In this document: one piece after another, positions 10,339-17,860 of the stretch
Layout: each line of letters opens with the position of its first letter
Position numbering within the stretch: the stretch's first letter is position 1
DNA from: Hydrogenophaga flava NBRC 102514
Lineage (GTDB): Bacteria; Pseudomonadota; Gammaproteobacteria; Burkholderiales; Burkholderiaceae_C
Direction of reading: 5' to 3'
Length of the DNA stretch: 64,000 nt
Assembly (NCBI RefSeq): GCF_001571145.1
Contig: NZ_BCTF01000002.1
Coordinates: forward strand, 1-64,000
Notes under the pieces: model-generated
Databases searched by the model: none
Told to the model about the DNA's origin: nothing
What the model saw: the letters and a program-made list of their open reading frames with translations, nothing else
Translations under genes and position numbers: made by a program

Positions 10339-11244
10339 TTACACGCTGCTGACCTGCGGCCGCCGTTTCAGCAGTCCGGTCGACAGGGCCGTGCCTGCCA
10401 TGATGATGAGGCCGCAGCCGATCATCCATGGGGTGATGGCTTCGTCTAGAAAAATGCGCCCGTAGATCAGCGCGAACACGGGCACCAGGAAGGTCACGGT
10501 GAGCGCCTTGCTGGGGCCTGCCTGGGCAATGATTCGAAAGAACAGGACGTACGCGAGCGAGGTGCACAGCAGGGCCACGGCGACCAGCGCGCCCCAGGCG
10601 CCGGTGCTGACGGGCTGATCCGGCCACAGCCACAACGTGGGCAGCGCCAGTCCCAGTGCAGCGCCGATCTGGCTGCCCGAAGCGGTGGCCAGCGGGTGGA
10701 CGCCGGTGAGGTGGCGTTTTGTGAAGCTGGCCGCCAGCCCGTAGCAGAACGTGGCGACGAGACAGGCCAGCATGGCCAGCAGGGCTTGTCCTGCAGAGGC
10801 GGCTCCCGATGCCAGGCTGAAGCCGGACTTGCCGATCACCAGCAGGCAGACGCCCACGAAGCCGATGGCCAGGCCGGTGGCTCGCCAGGCATCGGGCCGG
10901 TCCTTGAGCCATACCCAGGCCACCAGGGCCCCGGTCAGTGGCACCGTGGCGTTCAGGATCGAGGTCAGGCCGGTGCTGATGTGCATGACCGCGTACGCGA
11001 ACAGGGCGAAGGGGATGCCCGAGTTGAGCAGACCCACGAAGAGGATGAGCCGGGCGCGCTGGCGGAAGTCGGCCCAGACGCCTTTGAGCAGGAACACCGG
11101 CAGCAGGAACAGCGCCGCGAACGCCACCCGCAAGCCGGCTGTGGGCAGGGCGCCGAACTCCGCTGCGCCCAATCGCATGAAGAGAAAGGAGGAGCCCCAG
11201 AGGGCGGCGAGCAGGAAAAATTCAAGAATGAGTGCGGGCGACAT
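10339..11244 (-). CDS. EamA/DMT-family transporter
   Basis: A 301-residue integral membrane protein with about ten hydrophobic helices in two EamA repeats, typical of the drug/metabolite transporter superfamily (metabolite export, substrate unknown). The first helix LLAALWGSSFLFMRLG carries the usual WGS/F pattern. The start at 11244 lies 4 bp after the ogt stop, so it probably forms the third gene of a unit with the alkylation-repair genes upstream. Confidence 0.9.
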   Translation of the reverse strand: MSPALILEFFLLAALWGSSFLFMRLGAAEFGALPTAGLRVAFAALFLLPVFLLKGVWADFRQRARLILFVGLLNSGIPFALFAYAVMHISTGLTSILNATVPLTGALVAWVWLKDRPDAWRATGLAIGFVGVCLLVIGKSGFSLASGAASAGQALLAMLACLVATFCYGLAASFTKRHLTGVHPLATASGSQIGAALGLALPTLWLWPDQPVSTGAWGALVAVALLCTSLAYVLFFRIIAQAGPSKALTVTFLVPVFALIYGRIFLDEAITPWMIGCGLIIMAGTALSTGLLKRRPQVSSV

Positions 11245-11248
11245 GGAC

Positions 11249-11833
11249 TCAGTGTGCCGGCAAAGGCCTTGTGGAGGGCTGAAGCGTTGATGATGTTCGC
11301 TCGGGCCATTGATGCGCTTTGTCGATCAATGCGCGTTCGAGCTTTAGCAGCGCCTGCTTGCGGTCCAGACCACCGGCGTACCCCGTCAGTGAACCGTTGC
11401 CGCCCACCACCCGGTGGCAAGGCACCACGATGCTCAACGGATTGCGACCAACGGCGGCGCCCACCGCGCGCACCGCCTGGGGCTTGCCAAGGCCGGCGGC
11501 CAGAGCGCCGTAGCTCGTGGTGGCGCCGGCTGGAATCTCCCGCATGGCCTGCCAGACGGTGCGCTGGAATGGTGTGCCCTGCTCCAGATCCAGAGGCAGA
11601 TCAAAGCACTGGCGCAGTCCCTGGAAGTACTCGTCCAGTTGCCGCGCCGCGGCGTCGAGCACCGGGTGCGACGCCACGGTGGGCCAGGCGGCCAGACGCT
11701 CAGCCGGCGGCTCGTGGCGTTGCCGTTGTACGAACCAGAGGCCGGCGAGTCCATTGGCGCTGGCCACCAGCCGCAGATCGCCCAGCGGGCTGCCCACGAT
11801 GGTCTGGACACGGCGGTCATGTGTGGTGTTCAT
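11249..11833 (-). CDS. ogt: Methylated-DNA-protein-cysteine methyltransferase
   Basis: A 194-residue suicide repair protein that moves the methyl group from O6-methylguanine or O4-methylthymine to its own Cys. The active-site signature IVVPCHRVV and the helix-turn-helix region FQRTVWQAMREIP are both present. Its start overlaps the end of the upstream Ada/AlkA gene by 17 bp, so the two repair activities are probably translated together. Confidence 0.95.
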   Translation of the reverse strand: MNTTHDRRVQTIVGSPLGDLRLVASANGLAGLWFVQRQRHEPPAERLAAWPTVASHPVLDAAARQLDEYFQGLRQCFDLPLDLEQGTPFQRTVWQAMREIPAGATTSYGALAAGLGKPQAVRAVGAAVGRNPLSIVVPCHRVVGGNGSLTGYAGGLDRKQALLKLERALIDKAHQWPERTSSTLQPSTRPLPAH

Positions 11834-13361
11834 CGGGAATCTCCTCAGGAACGTTGAAACGGGGGGGCGTGGCCCAGGCGCGTATCACGGCGTAGCTGCG
11901 CCAGGGCTGCCAGCGCCGAGCGATGCGTTCGGCTTCCCGTCGGGCCGTGGAGGCGGGCAGGTTCCGCAGCCCCAGCGCCTGCAGGAGCACGACGTCGCCG
12001 CTGGGCCATGCGTCGGGCCAGCGCAGGGCCCGCATCGCGATGTACTGGGCCGTCCAGGGGCCGATGCCGGGCAGCGCTTCGAGGCTTTTCAGCGTCGATG
12101 CCGGGTCGGCACGACTGTCGAGCACCAGGCGGCCGTCCGCCACCGCGCGCGCCAGCGCGAGGATTGCCTGCTGGCGTTGGCGCACGATCCCGATCTCGCC
12201 CAGCAGCTGCCCATCGACCTCGGCGAGCGTCCCGGGCGTGGGGAACAGGCGCTGCAGACCCGGTGGACCGTCGGCCAGCGGGGAACCCAGGCGTTCCAGC
12301 AAGCGGCCACACAGGGTGCGGGCCGCCGCCACTGTCACCTGCTGGCCCAGCACGGCCCGCACCGCCAGCTCGAAGCCGTCGAAGGTGCCGGGCACGCGCA
12401 TGCCGTCGCTGTGGGGAAAATCAGGGTGCAGTACGCGGTCGATGGCCTGCGGATCGGCGTCCAGGTCCAGGGCCGCGCGCACGCGGTCGATGACCGCGGG
12501 CAGTGCCGGCAGCAGGCCCTCGCTGACCCGCAGACCGATGCGGTGCTCGTCCGGAAGGAAGCGGATGTGCAGCCAGCCGCTCGCCACCGTGCCCCGCACC
12601 GCGAGGCGCAACGTTCGCACCAGGGTCTGTTGCACCAGGTCGACCACTTCGAGCCCCGGCAGGGCCCGGTCGGCGAAGAAGCGCAGCACGTCCTGCACCC
12701 GGTAGGGCGGCCGCCAGGAGAGCCGCACCTCGGCCGGCGCCCGGGTGGCCCCGGCCGAGCCGGTCGACCGGCTGCGCCGCAGCTGGGTCGGGTTGAGACC
12801 GTAGCGGCCCACGAAGGCATCGTTGAATCGGCGCAGGCTGCTGAATCCGGCGGCCAGGGCCACCTGGGCCACGGGCAGGTCGGTGTCGGCCAGCATCTGT
12901 TTGGCGGCCAGCAGACGCTGCGTCTGCAGGTACTGCAGAGGCGAGACGCCCAGCCGGGCTTCAAACAGGCGGCGGATGTGGCGCCCGCTTACCCCCAGCC
13001 GAGCCGCCAGCTGCTCCAGCGGTGGTTCATCCGCTCCCGTGTTCCAGGTCTCCGGTGTGTCGAGCAGGGCGGTGGCCTGGCGGATCAGGATGTCCCCGGC
13101 GTCCTCGGTCGACCAGTGGCGATCGCGCGGCGCCAGCTCCGGCCGGCAGCGCAGGCAGGGCCGGAAGCCGGCCTGTTCGGCCTGGGCGGCATGCTCAAAA
13201 AACACGCAGTTGTCGCGTTTGGGTGTGCGGACCCGGCAGATCGGGCGGCAGTAGATGCCGGTGGAGGTGACGCCGGTGAAGAAACGCCCGTCAAAACGGG
13301 CATCGCGCGCGCCCAGTGCCCGGTAGAGAGCGTCGGCGTCGAGCGGTGCAGGGCGGTTCAT
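11817..13361 (-). CDS. Ada/AlkA fusion: methyl-sensing AraC-type regulator joined to 3-methyladenine DNA glycosylase II
   Basis: A 514-residue fusion. The N-terminus is the Ada metal-binding domain with four Cys (IYCRPIC and PCLRC), the site that takes methyl groups from DNA phosphotriesters. Next is an AraC-type helix-turn-helix (about residues 110-200). The C-terminal half is an AlkA domain with the helix-hairpin-helix LEALPGIGPWTAQY and the catalytic Asp in WPSGDVVL. It would sense methylation damage, activate repair genes and excise alkylated bases. The O6-methyltransferase missing from this Ada is supplied by the overlapping ogt. Start is 13361 (ATG AAC CGC); ATGs at 13370, 13412 and 13442 are also in frame. 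Confidence 0.92.
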   Translation of the reverse strand: MNRPAPLDADALYRALGARDARFDGRFFTGVTSTGIYCRPICRVRTPKRDNCVFFEHAAQAEQAGFRPCLRCRPELAPRDRHWSTEDAGDILIRQATALLDTPETWNTGADEPPLEQLAARLGVSGRHIRRLFEARLGVSPLQYLQTQRLLAAKQMLADTDLPVAQVALAAGFSSLRRFNDAFVGRYGLNPTQLRRSRSTGSAGATRAPAEVRLSWRPPYRVQDVLRFFADRALPGLEVVDLVQQTLVRTLRLAVRGTVASGWLHIRFLPDEHRIGLRVSEGLLPALPAVIDRVRAALDLDADPQAIDRVLHPDFPHSDGMRVPGTFDGFELAVRAVLGQQVTVAAARTLCGRLLERLGSPLADGPPGLQRLFPTPGTLAEVDGQLLGEIGIVRQRQQAILALARAVADGRLVLDSRADPASTLKSLEALPGIGPWTAQYIAMRALRWPDAWPSGDVVLLQALGLRNLPASTARREAERIARRWQPWRSYAVIRAWATPPRFNVPEEIPDEHHT

Positions 13362-13477
13362 GGCTGCCATGGTAGGTGTTTTGCCAATTGGCGACTGGCC
13401 ATTTCCGGACATGTCCCGGGCCGGCAAGCACGGTCCGGCCACCTACAATCGCCGGTTTGTTCTCCCGAGCGACGACC

Positions 13478-14860
13478 ATGCAAGTGACCGCTTCCATCTT
13501 CAAGGCCTACGACATTCGGGGCATCGTTCCCGGCGCACTCAACGAAGCGGTGGCCGAGGCGCTGGGCCTGGCCTTCGGCACGGTGGCCCTGCAACAGGGC
13601 GAGCGCAGTGTGGCCGTGGGGCGCGACGGGCGGCTCAGCGGCCCCGGCCTGTCCGAGGCGCTGATCCGGGGTCTGGTGGCCGCCGGCGTCGATGTGATCG
13701 ATATCGGCCTGGCGACCACCCCGATGCTGTATTTCGCGGCCAGCACCCTGTGCAGCAGCGGCATCCAGGTCACCGGCAGCCACAACCCCCGGGACTACAA
13801 CGGCTTCAAGATGGTCATGGGCGGCCGGGCCATCTATGGCGAGGACATCCAGGCCCTGCGCCGGATGATGGAGACCGAAACCCATGTGCGCCGGGACGGC
13901 GGGCGGGTGCGGCATGTCAATGTGCTGAAACCCTATACCGACCGCATCGTTGGCGACGTGACGCTCTCGCGCCCGATGAAGGTCGTGGTCGACTGCGGCA
14001 ACGGCGTGGCCGGTGCCTCGGCCCCGGCGCTGTTCCGGGCGCTGGGCTGCGAAGTGATCGAGCTGTTCAGCGAGGTCGATGGCGAATTTCCGAACCATCA
14101 CCCGGACCCGAGCAAGCCTGAGAACCTGCAAGACGTGATCCGCACCCTGCGCGAAACCGACGCCGAACTGGGCATGGCTTTCGACGGCGACGGCGACCGC
14201 CTGGGCATCGTGACCAAGGACGGCCAGACCATCTTCCCCGACCGTCAGATGATCCTGTTCTCGCAGGACGTGCTCTCGCGCGTGCCGGGCGGCCAGATCA
14301 TCTTCGACGTCAAGTGCTCGCAGCGTCTGGCGCCGGCGATCGAGGCGGCCGGCGGTGTGCCGAACATCTACAAGACCGGCCACTCCCTGATCAAGGCGCG
14401 CATGAAGGAGCTGGACAGCCCGCTGGGCGGCGAGATGAGCGGCCACATCTTCTTCAAAGAGCGCTGGTTCGGCTTCGACGACGGCAGTTACGCTGGCGCG
14501 CGCCTGCTGGAAATCCTCAGCCGCAGCCCCGACGCCAACGCGGTGCTCAATGCGCTGCCGACGTCGCACAGCACGCCGGAGCTGAACGTGGCCTGCGCCG
14601 AAGGCGAACCCCACGCCGTGGTGGAACAGTTGCTGACCCTCGCGCGCTTCGAGGCGCTCGCCAAGGTCTCGACCATCGATGGCCTGCGGGTCGACTGGCC
14701 CGACGGTTTTGGCCTGATACGCGCCTCCAACACCACGCCGGTGCTGGTGCTGCGCTTCGAGGGCCACACGGCCGAGGCCCTGCACCGCATCGAGCACGCC
14801 ATGCTGGATCTGCTGCGCCAGGCCAAGCCCGACGCGGTGGTCGGCGCGAGCGCGCACTGA
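13478..14860 (+). CDS. Phosphomannomutase/phosphoglucomutase (AlgC-like)
   Basis: A 460-residue alpha-D-phosphohexomutase interconverting hexose 6- and 1-phosphates for sugar-nucleotide and LPS synthesis. Family sites are the N-terminal KAYDIRGI, the phosphoserine loop VTGSHNPRDYNGFK, the metal loop FDGDGDRLG, the sugar-specificity loop GGEMSGHIFF and the C-terminal phosphate-binding RASNTTP. The start at 13478 is set by KAYDIRG near the N-terminus. TACAAT at 13444-13449 is a candidate -10 box. It opens the polysaccharide gene block. Confidence 0.93.
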   Translation: MQVTASIFKAYDIRGIVPGALNEAVAEALGLAFGTVALQQGERSVAVGRDGRLSGPGLSEALIRGLVAAGVDVIDIGLATTPMLYFAASTLCSSGIQVTGSHNPRDYNGFKMVMGGRAIYGEDIQALRRMMETETHVRRDGGRVRHVNVLKPYTDRIVGDVTLSRPMKVVVDCGNGVAGASAPALFRALGCEVIELFSEVDGEFPNHHPDPSKPENLQDVIRTLRETDAELGMAFDGDGDRLGIVTKDGQTIFPDRQMILFSQDVLSRVPGGQIIFDVKCSQRLAPAIEAAGGVPNIYKTGHSLIKARMKELDSPLGGEMSGHIFFKERWFGFDDGSYAGARLLEILSRSPDANAVLNALPTSHSTPELNVACAEGEPHAVVEQLLTLARFEALAKVSTIDGLRVDWPDGFGLIRASNTTPVLVLRFEGHTAEALHRIEHAMLDLLRQAKPDAVVGASAH

Positions 14861-14870
14861 GGACGCCCGG

Positions 14871-15773
14871 GTGCCGAGCAGCCACGACGTGTCCATCGAT
14901 CCTGCGCGCCTGAGCGGCGGGGCCCTGGCGGCGGTCACCATCATCGTGGTCACGCGCGAGAGCGCACACTGCCTGCCGGCCCTGAACACGCTGCTGTCGC
15001 GCTGTCCGAACGTCATCGTCTCGGACAACGGCAGCGCTGACGGCACGGCCGCCTCGGCGCGCCGGCTCTGGCCGCACGCGATCGTGCTCGACCATGGCCG
15101 CAACCTGGGGTTTGGCGCGGCCAACAACCGCGCGCTGGCCCGGGTGCAGACCCCGTTCGCCTTCCTGCTCAACCCGGACTGCGAGATCGACGGCCCGGGC
15201 CTGGAAGCCCTGCTCGCAACCGCGGCCGCCATGCCCCAGGCCGCCGTGCTGGCGCCACAGCTGGTCAGCGCTTCTGGCAAGCCCGAGATCAACTACCGCT
15301 TTCCCCAGACCTGGTGGTCGCCCCGTGGTCCGGGCGCTTCCGGCCCCACCTGCGTGGGCTTCGTCTGTGGCGCGGCGATGCTGCTGCGCATGGCCTCGTT
15401 CCGCGAGGTCGGGTTCTTCGACGAGCAGTTCTTCCTCTACTACGAAGACGACGACCTGTGCCTGCGCCTGTTCAACGCCAGGCAGAACATCGTCGTCGTG
15501 CCCGCGGTGCAGGCCATCCACCACTCACGCGGTTCGGTGCGCGGCGCGTCGCCCTGGCGCCACGAGTACGCGCGTGGGTTCCACCACGCGCAGTCCAAGC
15601 TGCAGTTCGCCACCAAGTACCGCTCGCGGGAGGAGGCCCAGCGCCTGCGCCGCTGGCTGCTGGTGACCACCACCCTGGGGCTGCCCCTGCGGGCCATCGT
15701 GTTTTCGCCCAAGCTGCTGGCCCGCATGTTCGGCCGCTGGCGCGGGCTCATCGGCTGGAGGGCCCGTGGCTGA
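14871..15773 (+). CDS. Glycosyltransferase family 2 (rhamnosyltransferase-like)
   Basis: A 300-residue GT2 enzyme starting at GTG 14871. The GT-A fold is visible: TIIVVTRES, the SDNGSADGTA nucleotide-binding strand, GFGAANNRAL, and an NPDCEI motif standing in for DXD. FFDEQFFLYYEDDDLCLR is the acceptor/catalytic segment typical of O-antigen rhamnosyltransferases of the WbbL type. Basic C-terminal helices may touch the membrane. It lies 10 bp after the phosphomannomutase and overlaps the next glycosyltransferase by 8 bp. The sugar transferred is not proven. Confidence 0.88.
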   Translation: MPSSHDVSIDPARLSGGALAAVTIIVVTRESAHCLPALNTLLSRCPNVIVSDNGSADGTAASARRLWPHAIVLDHGRNLGFGAANNRALARVQTPFAFLLNPDCEIDGPGLEALLATAAAMPQAAVLAPQLVSASGKPEINYRFPQTWWSPRGPGASGPTCVGFVCGAAMLLRMASFREVGFFDEQFFLYYEDDDLCLRLFNARQNIVVVPAVQAIHHSRGSVRGASPWRHEYARGFHHAQSKLQFATKYRSREEAQRLRRWLLVTTTLGLPLRAIVFSPKLLARMFGRWRGLIGWRARG

Positions 15774-16560
15774 ACATCGCAAGCCGACGCTGTGCATCGG
15801 CATCCTCACGCTCAACGAAGCGCACCGCATCGCGCGCTGCATCCAGAGCGCGTCATTCGCCGACCAGGTGGTGGTGATCGACAGCGGCAGCGAGGACCGC
15901 ACGCGCGAGATCGCCCAGGAGATGGGGGCGCAGGTGCACCTGTACCCCGACTGGCACGGTTTCGCCGAGCAGCGCAACCGGCTCATGACCCATGTGAATG
16001 CCGACTTGATCTTCTTCCTGGACGCCGATGAGGTGATTCCACCCGGCCTGCAGGACGAGATCCGCGCGGCGGTGGCCTCTGGCGAGAACGCGGTGTGGAA
16101 GATCTACTGGGACCAGGTGGCGTTCGGCCGCACCCTGCACCGCATGGCCAAGACAGAAGGGGGCGTGTGGCGTCTGTTCCGCACCGACCAGCTGCTGCGC
16201 TACGAAGGCGTCGTGCACGAGCATGCCGTGCTGCGCGACCCGGCCACGCCGGTCAAGACCTTCGGCACCCGCCTGCTGCACCATTCGCGCGAGTCGGTCT
16301 ATGGCGGCCTGCTCAAAATGGCGCAGTACGCCCAGCTGGGTGCGGTGCGCCGCGTGCAGGCCGGGCGCCGCGGTGGCGTGCTGCGCGGCCTGGCCTCGGC
16401 CACCAGTAACTTCATCCGTCTCTACATCTTCCGGCGCGGGTTCCTGTGTGGCGCGGAAGGCTTCCTGTTCTGCCTGCTGGTGGCACTGGAGTGCTTCTTC
16501 CGTTACGCCATCATCCGCTACGACCGGCCTGTGCCCGGCGACACCATGGTCAAGCGCTGA
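15766..16560 (+). CDS. Glycosyltransferase family 2 (WaaE/KdtX-like LPS core)
   Basis: A 264-residue GT2 enzyme with a GTG start at 15766, overlapping the previous gene by 8 bp. It has CIGILTLNEA, VVIDSGSEDRT, and the FFLDADEVIP metal-binding motif. The pattern HGFAEQRNR and the hydrophobic segment near the C-terminus are those of WaaE/KdtX-type beta-1,4-glucosyltransferases acting on the first core heptose. The role fits a block that also carries the O-antigen ligase and the Kdo transferase. The acceptor is an inference. Confidence 0.87.
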   Translation: MAEHRKPTLCIGILTLNEAHRIARCIQSASFADQVVVIDSGSEDRTREIAQEMGAQVHLYPDWHGFAEQRNRLMTHVNADLIFFLDADEVIPPGLQDEIRAAVASGENAVWKIYWDQVAFGRTLHRMAKTEGGVWRLFRTDQLLRYEGVVHEHAVLRDPATPVKTFGTRLLHHSRESVYGGLLKMAQYAQLGAVRRVQAGRRGGVLRGLASATSNFIRLYIFRRGFLCGAEGFLFCLLVALECFFRYAIIRYDRPVPGDTMVKR

Positions 16561-16609
16561 TCCTGCGCCCCCGCATGTGCCCGGCACCCTCTCCCACGAC
16601 AAGCCTGCA

Positions 16610-17860
16610 ATGAGTTTCCGAACGTTTGCCCGCAGGGCCGCCATCTACAGCCTGGTGCTGCTGTTCGGTGGTTTTCCCATATCCGTGGCGCTGGCCAACA
16701 GCCTGATGCTGATCGTCGTCCTCCTGTGGGTGTTGAGCCTCGACGGCACGGACCTGCGCGAGTTCCTGCGCAGCTCCTGGGCCAACCCGGTGGTGCGCCC
16801 GGCGCTCGCGCTGGCGCTGTTGATCGTCCTGGCCTCGTTCTGGTCGCCCGCCAGCTGGGCGGAGATCGGGGGCTACTACAAGAAGTACGTGAAGTTCCTT
16901 CTGCTGCCGGTGTTCATCTTCCTGCTGGCGCGCCGCGAAGACCGCGCCCACTGCTGGACGGCCTTCGGCCTGGCGCTTTTGTTCACGCTGGTGTCCACCT
17001 GGCTGAACGTGTGGTTCCAGCTGCCCTGGTCGCGCACCTACAACCAGGGCTTCGGTGCCGACCACACCGTGTTCAAGGACCACATCTCGCAGGGCATCAT
17101 GATGTCGCTGTTCACCGTCCTGTGTGCGCACTGGGCGATCAAGGCCACTCCGAACTGGAAGAAGGTCCTGTGCTGGCTGGTGGCCGGGCTGGCTGCAGTG
17201 AGCATCCTGGTGCTGACGCAGGGTCGCACCGGGTACCTCAGCCTGTTGCTGGCGACCGTGGTGTTTTCGCTGGCGGTGCTCTGGCGCCGCCCGCAGATGC
17301 TGCTGGGCGTGGTGCTGGTCGGCGCGATGGCCCTGATGTCGGCCTACACGCTCTCGCCGCAGTTCCAGCACCGCACCAACCTGGCCTGGCAGGAGGCGCA
17401 GAATCACAGCGCGGGCACCGTGACCTCGATCGGCGCGCGCATCGAGGTCTGGCGCTTCATGGTCCGCCAGACCGACTTTGACAACGCCAAGCTGATGGGG
17501 GCTGGCACCGCCTCCTACCCGGTGCTGGCGCGTTCGTACTTCAAGGACCCGAAGTTCTGCGACGCCATCTGCCCGCACCCGCACAACCAGTTCATCCTGT
17601 TCTATTTCGAGCAGGGGCTGCCGGGCTTCGTGCTGATCCTCTGGTTCATGGGCACCATCGTGCGGCAGGGGTTGCGCTACCGCTCGACACACCGGGCGCT
17701 GATGCTGGCCTTCGTGAGCATCATGCTGACCTCGAACATGACCCACAGCTCGCTGTGGCTGTCGACCGAGAGCCACTTCTTCATCCTGATGACCGCGCTG
17801 CTGATGGCGTCTGCGGGCCGTCGCCCGCCACCACCGGCGGCTCAGGTCTCGCCGGCGTAA
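16610..17860 (+). CDS. O-antigen ligase family protein (WaaL-like)
   Basis: A 416-residue polytopic membrane protein with about eleven hydrophobic segments and a large periplasmic loop containing HPHNQFILFYFEQG, the Wzy_C/WaaL signature whose His is needed for ligase activity. Expected role is joining undecaprenyl-linked O-antigen to lipid A-core in the periplasm; an O-antigen polymerase is the alternative. The ATG at 16610 is chosen because it precedes the first membrane helix; the frame is open far upstream. Its last 19 bp overlap the end of the convergent Kdo-transferase gene. Confidence 0.88.
   Translation: MSFRTFARRAAIYSLVLLFGGFPISVALANSLMLIVVLLWVLSLDGTDLREFLRSSWANPVVRPALALALLIVLASFWSPASWAEIGGYYKKYVKFLLLPVFIFLLARREDRAHCWTAFGLALLFTLVSTWLNVWFQLPWSRTYNQGFGADHTVFKDHISQGIMMSLFTVLCAHWAIKATPNWKKVLCWLVAGLAAVSILVLTQGRTGYLSLLLATVVFSLAVLWRRPQMLLGVVLVGAMALMSAYTLSPQFQHRTNLAWQEAQNHSAGTVTSIGARIEVWRFMVRQTDFDNAKLMGAGTASYPVLARSYFKDPKFCDAICPHPHNQFILFYFEQGLPGFVLILWFMGTIVRQGLRYRSTHRALMLAFVSIMLTSNMTHSSLWLSTESHFFILMTALLMASAGRRPPPPAAQVSPA

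Noticed and set aside
13359-13371. CATGGC-T-GCCATG at the Ada/AlkA start as an operator
   Set aside because: It includes the start codon itself, is short, and follows from two nearby ATGs; no second copy seen.
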